Assembly: GCF_030272615.1 (NCBI RefSeq)
Contig: NC_081408.1
Location: 762,962,673 to 763,026,672, forward strand
Direction of reading: 5' to 3'
Length of the DNA: 64,000 nt
DNA from: Cryptomeria japonica
Lineage: Eukaryota; Streptophyta; Pinopsida; Cupressales; Cupressaceae
Shown here: positions 43,696-55,595 of the stretch, piece after piece
Layout of the letters: every line of letters starts with the position of its first letter
How positions within the stretch are numbered: position 1 is the first letter of the stretch
Made by a program: the position numbers and the translations under genes
The notes under the pieces: generated by a model
Database searches by the model: none
What the model was told of the DNA's origin: nothing
Seen by the model: the letters and a program-made list of their open reading frames with translations, nothing else

Positions 43696-44462
43696 TGTAT
43701 ACGGTGAAAATGGATAACAACAATGATAATATTGAAAGACTAAATGGATTCAACCACAAAAACCCTAGCCTAACAACAACAAAGATCCACCATAACATAT
43801 GAAGATTACCTGAGACAATGCAAATCAAATGAAATCACAAAGATTATACCATCACATGTCCAATAGGGTTTGAATCTCCATTGATCTTGCTTGATATATT
43901 TGCTCTCAGATTTTATGTGCACAAGAGCTCAACAAAGAACGGAAATGTGGTTGCAAGTAGGATCGCACATGAAGGTGCAAAGCATAGTGTAGTCAAGTGC
44001 ATAATTGAATTAGCCAAGTAGTGTTGATAATGAAGGAAGCATCTCCTTATATAGAAGACACTATATGAAATGGAGGGATAAGATTGAGAGGTGTAAAAAG
44101 AGGTCGGCTATGATTAAAGGGTAGGTAGAGGAAATAATAAAATAAATGAAAGGGGGTAGGTAGTGTAGGAATTAAGAGATGAATGACATGTGTTATGGGT
44201 AGAAAAGGCTAATGAATTAATTAAATAAATAAAGATTCATTTAATTAATAGTAGAAGTGGGATCAATTAAATAAATAAGATATTTATTTAATTTAAGAAA
44301 AGGATAATTTAAATAAATAAATGTATTTATTTAAATGAGAAATAAGGCTAGAAGAGGATAAATGAATTAATTAAATAAATAAAGATTTATTTAATTAATA
44401 GAATAATTAGGCTTAGATAATTAAATAAATAAAATTAGACATGACAATTTTAGGTGTCTACA
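43696..44462 (-). repeat. 5' LTR of the Tat element
   Basis: 767 bp, TGTATACGG to GTGTCTACA, matching 23803-24585. The minus-strand TATATAAGG box is at about 44047-44055. Confidence 0.92.
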
Positions 44463-44467
44463 CTGAA

Positions 44468-45560
44468 AAATACCTATTTGGGGGTACCTACACTCCATGA
44501 AATGAGAGAGTTAATTGGTAATGAGAGAGAAATTTAGCAAATGAGGGTAATGTTGATGAAGAAGTCGGCCCTAAAGTTGATTTTGGGATTAAAATTGGAA
44601 TAAGTCCAATTGGGGCCTCAAGTGTTGATAACTATATTAGATTTGCTGCTAATGTCGAGGTTTGAAAAATTGAGGAAGTTTGTTTTCCAAGTAATTTTTT
44701 AAAAATAGATTGTTTCTATAGGGTGTATTGACTAGTTATACCTATCCATCCATGAGACTGTGCAGGATCCTCGTCAAAGGGGTTCAGGGTCCTGTACAAT
44801 ATAATTCAATTATCTCATGTTAGCTAAAAATTACATAGTACACAACATGAACAACATGAACTTTGTAGAAAAAAAAGTATTAATAATAAAAAGATGTTGT
44901 CATCAAAATCATTGTAAATTTTTTACTTCCTTACCTTTACTTTATGTAGACTATGCAGGATTCTCAACTAAATGGTTGACGATGTCTGTAGTCAACGACC
45001 TGTTCCCACCAAGGGTGGCGACATCACACAGGGACTATACCTGAAATCAACACCATCAATTGAGCATCATAAGCATTACTAAATGATTTGTAAGTTGATA
45101 AACAATAAATACATATGTATCATAAGCATCATAAGAATCACGTGATGTGTCATCATATATATAATTGAGCATCATAATTAGCATCACATATGTGTCATCA
45201 TAAACATGTAATCCATCACATATGTATCATAAATCACCATCCATCACATAGGTAATAAACAATCCACATTTTATAAATAAACACAAAGTTCAAAAAATGT
45301 CACATGCATCATCATAAACATGTGATCCATCACATATGTATTTTAAATGAACATCCATCACATAGCTAATAAACAATCCAATTTCCATAAATAAACACAA
45401 TTTAAAAAATGTCAAATAAATAGTCACTCTCCCTATCTCCATCTCCATATTAAAAGGTGCATCATGAATTAATTATGTAATGGCATTAGAATTCAAAACA
45501 TAATGAATTAATTAATTAAAAAAAATTCTATCAAGAAGTCAATATTAAATAGATAATATA
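44468..45560 (-). other. CACTA interior between tnp2 and the SET-like exon
   Basis: Probably the 5' part of the accessory gene. On the minus strand at about 45035-44960 there is a short open stretch (SLCDVATLGGNRSLTTDIVN) that could be an exon. A related GAGGATCCTGCACAGTCT word recurs near 44765. No complete gene start can be fixed. 45080-45420 holds repeated CATCACATATGTATCATAAA-like words. Confidence 0.4.
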
Positions 45561-45582
45561 CTAATTGCATACCTCATACATT

Positions 45583-45609
45583 TCATTCATCATCATGAAC
45601 ATCAAGGTC

Positions 45610-45673
<64 letters not shown>

Positions 45674-45819
45674 ACAACATCTTCGCCATCATCATCACCA
45701 TCATCACCATCACCATCACCACCATCAGCAGCATCATCATCATCATCGTCATCATCATCATCACCATCATCATCACCATCAACGTCTTCGCCATCATCAT
45801 CATCACCATTGCCACCACC

Positions 45820-45851
<32 letters not shown>

Positions 45852-48800
45852 TATCATCATCATCATCATCATCATTGAGAAAATATCGATCGTGATCATC
45901 ATTCACTTCATCTTCTACTTCTTCAGTATCTTCTTCTTCGATATCTTCTTCTTCCATCACATTATATTTTATCGGCCTTCCTCTTGGATCCTGTCTAACA
46001 ACAAATGACCAACCCGGTTTATGTGGAACCTCTGAGTAAAATACTTGCTCACATTGGCTTGGAAGAACATAGGGCTCTTCCCCAACTGGTTCAAATGACC
46101 TTGTATTTAGCATTGTAAAACCATTATCATGTTCAATAACAGTTCTACCAGGATCATTTTTATTCAATTGTAGCCTATACCATTTGATGATGAACAAAAC
46201 TAATTTGAAGGAATTAAAGTCACATTCAAGTATATTATCCAAAATGCCATAGTATCGATTTTGAGACTGTTGAGGATGTATGTCATTTATCGATGAAATA
46301 TTTGTCACCTCAAAGACTGCAGTGATGCCAGAATCACAAGTTTTCTTCGTGTCATCCAACTTTTTAATGCAAAATTTATGACCATTGCAACACATAGCAT
46401 TGTGGTGTTTGACCTGCGATATGTCAAACATGTAAAATTTATTGCATTGTGAGTTGATAAACATATGGGTGATTAATAAATTTTTACGTACCTATTTATC
46501 TCTTAAACCATATGTTAAATCAATTTCCCTTTGCGTAACATTGGCATCTCCATTACGATGAGCTTCTTTAACCAATGAAGCCACACCTTCCCATGTTAAC
46601 GTGCATCAAGAATGTTGACAACGTTCAATCCATATCGTCATCCAATCAAGATTGTTTGCAATATACAAATGTAGTGCATCCCACTCTTGACCAACTATAC
46701 AAAAAATAAATAGTCGTCTTACAATAGATTTATTTTGAAGATTAAGAATTAATTAACTACAATAACATCTTATAATTACCTCTCACTTTCCTCAATCTAC
46801 CTTTCCCCATCAAGTACTCACCTTCGAATTTGTTAATGGGGTTGGGATCCCAAATGCGATCCACGTGGATCTTTGCTGCAAACTTAGGAAGATATTCAGA
46901 AATGTACACCATAGTCTGGTATACCATATATCCCTCCACCATAGAACCCTCAGGATGTGCTCTTTGTCAAACCAAAGCCTTAAAAAATTTCAAGTGCCTC
47001 TCAACCTTCCACATTGACCTAGTGTGTACAGGTCCACACAATTCAATCTCCTCAACTTGGTGTATGAGATAGCGTTTGTGCATTGAAAAATGCTGGAGGT
47101 AGAGACTTTTGCATTTCACACATTAAATGAGGAATTTTTCTCTTCCAATATTTTGTATCGTCTTTATGGATTTCTTTACATGACAACCACCTGCAAGATA
47201 TTGAAGATGCAAAAATATATATTACATAACAAGTAAAAAAAAATAGCAAATATAATATCTATACAATGAACTGAACAAATATCACTACTTACCTCATGTA
47301 TTTTCCAAGATCATATATGACTTGCTTGACATTATTGTCGAAGTCGTCTGGGAGAGATAGAGGTAGAATGTACTGCAACAATTATAAAATTATATTTTCA
47401 TTTTTTTGTAACATAATACAATGAAAAGTACATGTACGCACAATACTTAAATACATAGTAAAAACACAAGAACATGAATTACCTTAATGAAGGTATGCCA
47501 ATCATGCATTTTCATCCCTGGCCCAAATTCACTTTTCTTTGATATGAGATTGTTTATGTTCGCAGCAAATCCTATGAGAAATCAAATTTTTCGTATGACT
47601 TCTTTATAGCATTGCTTTGTTGGTCCGTTAATAACCAAGGAAGCTCACTTATATTAATCTGGTCTCCATGGCTATTTGATTGAATGACATTTATCATTGT
47701 ATGATTGGAATCCTGAATGTCACTACATATTTTGATAATTTTTTCTTCGTCACGCCTTCCATCCAATATTTTCCATAATGTCTCTTTTATATTCTTTCCA
47801 ATATGCATAGTATCAAACAAATGAACAATTAGTAACTACTCGTAGTAGGGCAACCTACTAAATTGTCGGGGATAACTTTTTAGTCCCTTAGGAAGGTGGT
47901 CATTTATGCCTTCACGACCTTCATGATCATCAATCACATCATCAGTAAACAAACCAAAATAGAAAAGATGTTTTATGACAAACCAATAGATGGAATGGCA
48001 TTACCTTGACGATTAATTCTATTATATTCCAACTTCCATAGGTGAGGTGTCATTCTTCGTGGCTTTGATGTATTCTCTTCTTTCCTATTGAAAAGATGTT
48101 TTTCAGTATTTTGATACTTATGATTTTTTTGGAGAAAGTGCCTATACTCATCAAACACCTGCTTTCCTAAACTTTTTGAATGATGAGATTTCATCTTTGG
48201 ACCACAAACAGGACATGTAAATTTTCCCTTTGTTTGAAGACCTACAAGATAATGTATAATTGGATTAAATATGATAATTTTTTGAGTTATAACGTTCATG
48301 TGCAACTTAAACATTATAACATACCACAAAAATGTGTTAGCCCTAGGGCATCGTGTATTGTCCATAGAAGCATCGCACGGAATTGAAATTGTCTTTGTCC
48401 TATTGGTCTAGAGACGTCATACATAATGACACTATTCCATAACTCCAACAACTCGTCAATAAGAGGCTCAATATATACATTCATATCTTTAACTTGGTAC
48501 TTACCTAATTGAATGAAAAAAAAACATTACATAATTATTATGACCATTTTACTGCAATATTTATAATTAAATTTAGACGACTATATTTAAATGATAAAAT
48601 ACCTGGAACAATCATTGCCAACGTTATGTGCTCCCTCTTTATTGACATCCATGGAGGAATGTTATTGTTGATAACAAAAATAGGCAACACTGAGTAAACA
48701 AATCTCATCTCTCCAAATGGATTGACACTGTCCGCTACCAATGAAAGCCTGAGATTACGAGGTTCTTCTTTAAAGTGTGGCCACTTTTCCTCTATGTCCA

Positions 48801-49925
48801 TAAATGTTGAACCATCCGCAGGCATTAGAATAATGTCATCTCGACTTCTATTGCGTGCATGGTAATCCATAAATTGTGCCAAGCTAGTGCACTTGAATAA
48901 TCGTTGCATACGTGGAATAATGGGAAAATAGTGAAGAACCTTGCGAGGAACCCTTTTTGTTATTTGATCTGTTCGATATCTACTGATATGACATTTAGGG
49001 CATTCAGTTTGAAATTCATGTTGTTTGTGATATATAATATGATCATTGGGACAAACATCTATTGCTTGATACTCCATTCCAATATCTTTCATAATGGCAG
49101 ATAATTCTAGGTATGAGGGAGGTAGAATATTTGATGGTGGTAACAAAAACTCACCTATCAATCTACAACAAAAAAATATAATTTGTTAATATAAAGAATA
49201 TTAATGGTACAACATGATTCATAGTTTATTATGACATATATGACATACCTTAACATACGTGATATTGTTATGTTGGATAAACCATTCATAACCTTCAAGT
49301 TCACCAACAACAATACAACGAAGAGAAGAGTTGTCTGCAAGCCTTCGTAAAGGGCCTCAGATGCCTTCTCAAGTAGAGGGACATCATGAACAACATCAAG
49401 GTCATCTTTATCATCATGATCAGCTGCGCAAGTACTAAATGTGTCATGGATCAATGTATTTGTACCATCATCTTCAATTGTGTTTTCTGACTCATGATCA
49501 TCATCTTCCATGGGATCATTATCTTCAGCTTTGATATTCACACCTCCATGTTCGTCCACTTTGAAAACCATATTCTCCGGGTTGTGTTGATCCATACCAT
49601 GTGCTCTGGGGTGCTCGACCTATATAAAATTGATAAACATAAATAAACCATGATCATGATCTCATCATCACATGATTTATTATGTATATAAATTGTTAAA
49701 ACAATATAATGAAAAACTTATCAATGGATGATAATCATGTCCACCTTCAATATGACCATGCAACCTACAATGTTTCGTCATTGTTTTGATTAGAAGTCTT
49801 CTATTCTTTAACCCCTTACAAATTTTGCAGGGCCATTAACATTTTCCATCACCTTTTCTTTTCAAGTTAGACCACAATCTAGCAATTGTCTCCTTATTTT
49901 GTTGTTCGCTAATATTGTCTGACAT
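45583..49925 (-). pseudogene. tnp2-like: CACTA transposase, tnp2-like
   Basis: Catalytic transposase of the element. The ATG at 49925 begins MSDNISEQQNKET. A TAA follows GKC, then CKICKGLKNRRLL with TKHCRLHGH, which resembles the transposase-associated zinc-finger domain. The exon near 49161-48600 carries YQAIDVCPNDHIIYHKQ, CPKCHISRYR, VLHYFPIIPRMQRLFK and EEPRNLRLSLVADSVNPFGE, the Transposase_21 core. It continues at about 48485-48325 (MLLWTIHDALGL) and 48245-47570 (CPVCGPKM, FDTMHIGKNIKETLWKILDG). A DUF4218-like part follows (GPGMKMHDWHTFIK; HPEGSMVEGYMVYQ near 46940), and then a DUF4216-like part (QNRYYGILDNILECDF; EQVFYSEVPHKPGWSFVV). It ends in a run of D, G and E residues. A few stops and frameshifts are present. 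Confidence 0.88.
45600..45882 (+). repeat. ATC trinucleotide microsatellite (poly-Asp coding on the minus strand)
   Basis: Near-continuous ATC/CATCAC triplets. On the minus strand they encode the poly-aspartate tail of tnp2 in frame (runs of 5 to about 18 D with G and E interruptions). The repetitive plus-strand frame is a shadow. Confidence 0.92.
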
Positions 49926-49929
49926 GGTC

Positions 49930-52900
49930 TTTCTTCATAGGTAAGAAAATCGGGCTATAGAACTAGTTATATAGAAGTTGAAATGTTAGTTACGAAATCA
50001 CATTTCAGTATAATATACCAAATTAAATTACTTGAAAATAGAAATTATCATCATTGAACCAAAACCATTTAACTCTTCTTTTTCATCTCAAAACATATCT
50101 AATGGCTTTGTGGTATGCAATCCTTGTATAATATATTAAGTTGACTAATGTCTAATTGGGGTAATCCATGAGTGTCTAATGTGAATTCAGTATCCTAAAC
50201 ATTAGAGAGACCTTATCTGACTTGCCTAATCAATGTGGTTGCTATCCTAATATGAAATACTGAGTTCTACCCTTGCCTCTGCATCAAACTTCTCACATCA
50301 TGTTTCTTCAAGAAAACACACTAATATGAATTGCACCAACACCATGAGGATAGGGTCAAGTATCATGGCAACTAATCGTAATACGTGAAGATGAGGCTCA
50401 CACATAAGTGTTGGCTCTCAACAATGCCACACTTCCAAAATTGTCAATCTCAAGACTTCTCCTATTGGATGAGCACTCATTGATGGCCACAAGGCCAAAT
50501 CAATGTATGTAGGCTTCAAACTCCTAACTCTAGGCTAGGAAGATCCTACACAAGGTCTATGAACACTCACTTGGTATTACAATAGAAAGAGCCTTCCTCT
50601 AGAACTTTGTTTGCAACGCACACATCACTATTGGTAATAATTGTTATGATGGATGGTCTATTAGGATGGTAAATAAAATTCTTATTCTTTTTCCACCCTT
50701 TGAAACTACAAGGTATTTGACTTGGCAAGGTTCCCACACATCACTTCAACAACAAACATTAGGCAATTCAACCTTTTGCCTTCTCAATGCATTTTTTTTT
50801 GTCTTTCACTGGTTTTCTCAGTCTGATACATAGGGATATCAAACCTTTCATGGCATCATCACATGTGCCTTCCAATATGTAGTTCTTTCATAGTTTAGGT
50901 GCCTACACACTATGTTGTTGTTAAGTATTGATGTAGTCTTAAGACATCTCATGACTCCATTACATGTCCACACTTGGGTTTACAAACACAACTCTGTCAA
51001 AACAAAAACAATATCACTAGTAAAACTATGACTGTGACAATCAATACCCTTAGGAAATAGAAATTTAATCTCTTTCATTTGGCTTTGATCGACAATCCCT
51101 TCCGAAGGTTGCATAGGGTTCCCTCACCCCTCTCTCTATCATCAACCACTTCAAAATACCAATCGCTTGGTCTTCCCACCAAATTCTTCCCTGATATGAT
51201 ACATAGCATGAAGAAAGGTCTTCCCACACATTTGGGTGAATTTATATGCATGGGAGACTAAACTATACATTATTTACTCCTCTAGGTAAACACTAGGCAG
51301 GGTTTTGACATTTTTTGGAAAAACTATGATATCTAATTTAAAACACAATGAAATTCAATGCCACAAAAAGAAAAAATGAAGTTAACTCACTACTATACCA
51401 CATCCAATCGACTTCCCATCAAATTATGATGATTTTCACAATGAAAAATGAAGAGAATCAGACCGAAATGTCAAAAAATGCACATAAAACCCCAATTTCA
51501 TTAAGAAAAACTCTTGGATGGCATGCCAAAGGCCTATTTATTCCCATCCAAGTGGGTTACAACCTCAAACCACCATAAACTAACTTTCCAACCATATTTT
51601 TAAGAAGTTTCTACAAGAAATGCAAAAGTTGTCATGGCAATATGACTTTTTTCCAAATGGACCTCAAACTTTCACAATTAGGTCTCTATTTGTTGTTAGA
51701 ATGTGATTTATGACTAAGTATTAGAGGATCTTACTAACTCGGGTATCATGCTTTTATGTGTCTCTGACATGACTCCTAGTAACTATATAAGGATCTTACT
51801 AGTCCTAGATCTATGCCTTGTCTTTTTTATATGGTTCCTAGTGAGAATATATGAATCTTACTAGTTCTAAATGTCATAACTTTGTGTTTTGCATGCTCCA
51901 TGTGTGTTACCAATGTTACTCATATTACTCACTTTGTACTTCCCTTTTATCTCAATATTGTAGATTAACAATATCATAAGTCTTGGGAGCTACCACCTTT
52001 CCAAACTTGTAGTCATCATGACTCTTCAATATCTTGGTGAAAGAATATTTGGTTTCTCCATATTTTCTCAAGAGTACATGAGCATAATTTCATACTCTTT
52101 CTAAGAGGGAGCTAAATAATGTATCATAAGTTGTATCTCTTTAAAAATATACACTAGGTTTGGACTCAATTTAAGTGGTTCTGTCTTATTTATGCCTAAT
52201 TATACTTAGGTTTGACAATGTTTCCATAAATTTGGTTCATTCCCTTATTCATGATGTTCCTCATGGCTCATTTTTATAGGACTAGGGTCTTGGGAACCCT
52301 TATTCATGGAAATTGGACCTAAAATTTGAAAGATGAATGTTGGATTAGCAAATAGTAGGAATTTCCTCTCCAAATTTGGACTTTTGCAAAAATTCAATTT
52401 GAAAAGGTGCAAGGACCATCCATATAAGGTTCATCTTGAAAATTAAATGATAATACCATCCATGCATATTAAATGATATAGTCAAGTAATAAAGAAGGCA
52501 AACCATTTCTTGAAGTTGTCAAATGATTTTAAAGATGCACAACAGTCCACTAAATGCAATTCACTAAAAAACAAAACAAAGTATGCTACAAGATAGTGGG
52601 TAAGATGCAAGGAATGAAGTTAAATAGACAAAGAAAAACCATGAATATTACCAAGTCAAAACGAGTAATTATGACCTCTTAGGTGTTTTTTCACTTGCAT
52701 AAATTAGACTTCTTAAAGATAGAAACACATGTAGATAGTAGTATGAAGTCTTTTTGACAATTTTTGAAGTAGTTGAAGGAATGGTTTATTTTAGTTATAT
52801 CTAACCCAAGACAATTTCAACTCAAAGTAAGGAATAAAACCACATTTCCTATAAGCTTGGGAAGCTAATTGAGTAGCTGGATAAGGTAGAGCATGACTAT

Positions 52901-53250
52901 AGGGTAGTCTTGAGACTCTTTTAACTCAATTAGAACATGTACCAAGTATTTAGGAGCTTACAAAGCCAATTCAACCATATTTCAAGTGAAAATGCAACAA
53001 AAGGAGTAAAAGCTTTGAATACACCTCAAAAACCACTCCTAGGTGGCCAAGTAGGTGGAAATAGTCTTTTCCAACATTTTTTTTCTTCATAGATGCAGCC
53101 CTATATTCTCTTTATTATTTGAGATGAGATGTAGGACTCCTAGGGCTTAGTTCATCTTAGTTCTTTAAATTCTATGCCAAGTGTTGTAACTAAAAAAATT
53201 CTTACAACAAGAGATATTATTTAATATCATTTAAGGTTGCAGTAGTGCAA
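49930..53250. other. CACTA interior upstream of tnp2
   Basis: 3.3 kb between the transposase start and the right sub-terminal region. I see no gene on either strand. At 51722-51880 there are three imperfect units of about 64 bp, each beginning GGATCTTACTA or AATCTTACTA and containing CTCCTAGT/TTCCTAGT. The region may include the tnp2 promoter and untranslated exons, but I cannot mark them. Confidence 0.5.
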
Positions 53251-53257
53251 GGAACAT

Positions 53258-53505
53258 CAATATGAAAAGAGAAGGGATGAAGAAGTCAGGGACCTTGAAA
53301 TTATACATCAGAACTATGATACAACTAGCTGGGATAGAATTTCCCCCTCATTGGGATAGCCATTTGACTCGTATCAGGATAGCTGAACAAAGCCAAAGAA
53401 GGTGGATAAAGACAAGGGCAAGAAGAAGGTTAATAAAGAGGGAGATGTTGAAGAGGAAGAAAAGAACCAGAAAGATCACCAAAAAGAAAATGAAGAAGAT
53501 TAAGA
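53258..53505 (+). pseudogene. Degraded K/E-rich coding fragment
   Basis: One frame reads YEKRRDEEVRDLEIIHQNYD, then after stops TKPKKVDKDKGKKKVNKEGD, VEEEEKNQKDHQKENEED and a stop. Only the charge pattern is informative (basic, then acidic), as at a gag or nuclear-protein tail. I do not recognise it. It lies in the CACTA element on the strand opposite to tnp2. It could be a captured gene piece or chance. Confidence 0.3.
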
Positions 53506-54109
53506 TGTGTAACCTAGTTTGATGTTTTATCTAGTTGTGGACTTGAAAATTATTTATGCCTTGACAATATTTTATGTGTTATGGCTCATGGAAACTCCCA
53601 ACAGTTAGAAGATCATCAAACCAAACACTAAATACTTGATAAGGCACTGAATATAAAACAGATTGATTAATTAATACTATTTGGTATGAATTCCTTTGTA
53701 TATAATAGAATGGATGTTGGATTAATGAATATACTTCTACACACTAATCATTGAGAAATACATTGTTGGTGGTTCCGTTATTACCCATTCCAGTATCGAT
53801 CTGATCTTGTTGGGGAAGCATCTCGCGATCAAACCACAACGTCTCACTCCCGATTAGTCTATTGTTACCAGGGTTCACCCTCTAATTTGTGAAATTTTGC
53901 AACTTATTTATTTTATGCTAAGTATATGTCTGATAGTTTTCCTCTTTCATATGATTGAATACTTCCAACCATGGTAGAAGGGAAGTAGGGTTGCAAGAGT
54001 GGTACAGTGATGGTTTTGTGTGGGCAAAGGGTTACAAAGTGTACTACCCTTGGGCTTAGAAGAGATGGCTTCTACGGAAACCTATTGTAACCTCTTTCCC
54101 TTGTCATGG

Positions 54110-54571
54110 TAAACATTCAAATTCGAAATTCCAAAATTCCTCATCCAAACATTATGCAAATCCGAAATTCCTCATGCAAATATTATGCAAATCTGAAATT
54201 CCTCAAATACAAAGATTTAAAATGAAGGTGAAGATTAAACAGTTCCGCATATTATGCAAATCCGAAATGAAAGTGAAGTTCACCAATTCCTCATATTATC
54301 CAAATCCAAAATGAAGGTGAAGATCCTACCTCGAATGGTGAGTGTGTTGTTTTATCTTGCCAAGGGTTGAGCTCGACGCGGAAGCCTACGTGGGATTGAA
54401 TGCAACACAAATGACTTTCCCTCTTTTTTCTTTTTTCTTTTTTAAGTAATGCCCGTTGTCGTCGAAATTTTGACAAACGCGGGCACTTTTTCAAAAAAAA
54501 ATCAAATTTGGTGACAATATACCTTCTCCGTTGGAAACCTTCGTCGGAATTCTAGACCAAATGTATTAGTG
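54110..54571. promoter_or_regulatory. Right sub-terminal region of the CACTA element
   Basis: It has two parts. 54110-54320 holds five imperfect units built on ATTATGCAAATCCGAAATTCCTCA. 54450-54571 carries TCGTCGAAATTTTGAC, CTTCGTCGGAATT and a hairpin (GCCCGTTGTC paired with GACAAACGCGGGC). The hairpin and CGTCGG-type words match the left sub-terminal style. Confidence 0.65.
54559..54571 (-). repeat. Right terminal inverted repeat of the CACTA element
   Basis: The reverse complement is CACTAATACATTT. It is followed by the TGA target duplication at 54572-54574, after which the chromovirus LTR resumes. Confidence 0.93.
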
Positions 54572-54574
54572 TGA

Positions 54575-55590
54575 AATGAGGTTGTCAAAGCTTCCTCTCT
54601 CAACTGGAACTCTAAATGTACCTGTCCTTCAATGCCAAATGTTAAAGTTTGGGTTTTGAAGTCACCCCTGCAACATACATTCAATTTACACCCTGTTTCC
54701 TCTAGCCAGGTTGCTCCTGGACTCGCCTAGAACAAGGTGGAAACTAAGATGAACTTCACTTCCAGAAATCCTCCTTGCATATTTACATTGTACATAGGGT
54801 TTCCTTCCATGTCCCAACATGTCGTGATGGTAGCACAGAGGGATTTTATGGGGCAATCATTTTACACAAATTTGTTATTTACAAGCCAAAACTGGCTGTT
54901 TGAAACCAAAACAGTACAAGAACTAATAAATACTATTTACAAAGCATTAAATGGACCAAATGGTACTCGAACACACCAAAGAACTAATATCCAAAATTGG
55001 ATCAATGGATTCAATCCATTTGTGTTCACTTTTTATGCAAAATAAGACAAAAACAGTGATAACAGTCCGAAAATGAGTGGTTTCAGATTGTCATTCATGA
55101 AAATCAAAACTTCCAACCTTGGTAACCATGCAAGAGGAGGTTTAAATAGTCTTCCCCATGTGTGGAGGCATCTTAGGTCAATGTGCTAACCCTAATTCCA
55201 CTGCTAAGCTCTTTTAGGACCAAAGTTGTCATGACAACTTTTACAATTTTCCATATTTTGCTTTGCCAACTTAGGCAGCCTATTACAAGTCATTATTCAT
55301 GTGTTTTTCAACATTACTAAGACTATTATAAACCTCTCTTATTCTCTCACCAAGTTATGCCTCTTTTGACCATCAAGAAGTCCACTTACCTACTCAAAAT
55401 ACCACCTACTCACAAAGTGCAAACCTAGAAATAAAACTAACTCAACTAGGCCTACACTTGACTCAAATCAAACATTACACACACCTTGGACCCTCTTGGA
55501 GTCCTTATTAGAAACCTGACTTGGCTAAGGTTAGTAGAAGACAAAATTGTAGAAGGAATATGAGCCTAAGTCCTAGGTACTCCTCCACCA
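54575..55590 (-). repeat. Chromovirus 5' LTR, outer part
   Basis: Matches about 812-1823 of the intact LTR and completes the copy begun at 6516-7133. It ends CACCA, then GGAGT, after which the LINE resumes. Confidence 0.93.
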
Positions 55591-55595
55591 GGAGT

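Larger units (their letters stand above)
23803..44462 (-). mobile_element. Tat-type Ty3/gypsy retrotransposon with antisense gene
   Basis: LTR retrotransposon on the minus strand, TG at 23803 to CA at 44462, with the perfect 5-bp duplication CTGAA (23798-23802 and 44463-44467). It spans 20.7 kb, or about 14.6 kb without the nested copia 2. Coding order on the minus strand: gag, protease, RT, RNase H, a second RNase H, integrase. An extra gene follows on the opposite strand before the 3' LTR. Two RNase H domains and an antisense extra ORF are known features of the Tat lineage. It inserted exactly at the 3' splice site of the SET-like exon of the CACTA element. Confidence 0.93.
7134..54571 (-). 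mobile_element. Very large CACTA (En/Spm-type) DNA transposon
   Basis: Cut-and-paste transposon. The left end begins CACTAGTACATT. The reverse complement of the right end begins CACTAATACATT. The flanking 3-bp duplication is TGA (7131-7133 and 54572-54574), and the uninterrupted LTR copy at about 808 has a single TGA at that site. About 22 of the first 34 bases agree between the two ends, including a CGACGA motif at the same offset. Both ends are rich in CGTCGG/CCGACG-type motifs, as expected for sub-terminal protein-binding sites. It holds a tnp2-like gene and an accessory Transposase_24-like gene, both on the minus strand. After removing nested retrotransposons it is still about 22 kb. Confidence 0.94.
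193..55590 (-). mobile_element. Ty3/gypsy chromovirus, split by a CACTA transposon
   Basis: This is a complete LTR retrotransposon read on the minus strand. The outer ends are TG at 193 and CA at 55590 on the + strand, flanked by the 5-bp target duplication GGAGT (188-192 and 55591-55595). Without the 47.4-kb CACTA insertion the element is about 8 kb, with LTRs of about 1.63 kb. Order on the minus strand: 5' LTR, PBS, gag, zinc knuckle, protease, reverse transcriptase, RNase H, integrase with a chromodomain-like tail, PPT, 3' LTR. That domain order and the tail place it among the chromoviruses. All reading frames are broken, so it cannot move by itself. Confidence 0.93.

Noticed and set aside
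45565-46008. Plus-strand open frame rich in isoleucine over the ATC repeat
   Set aside because: It is the shadow of the ATC microsatellite. The minus strand in the same place carries the DUF4216-like region and poly-Asp tail of tnp2.
53258-53505. K/E-rich frame as a host gene exon
   Set aside because: There are several stops, no splice context and no recognised domain. It is kept only as a low-confidence fragment.
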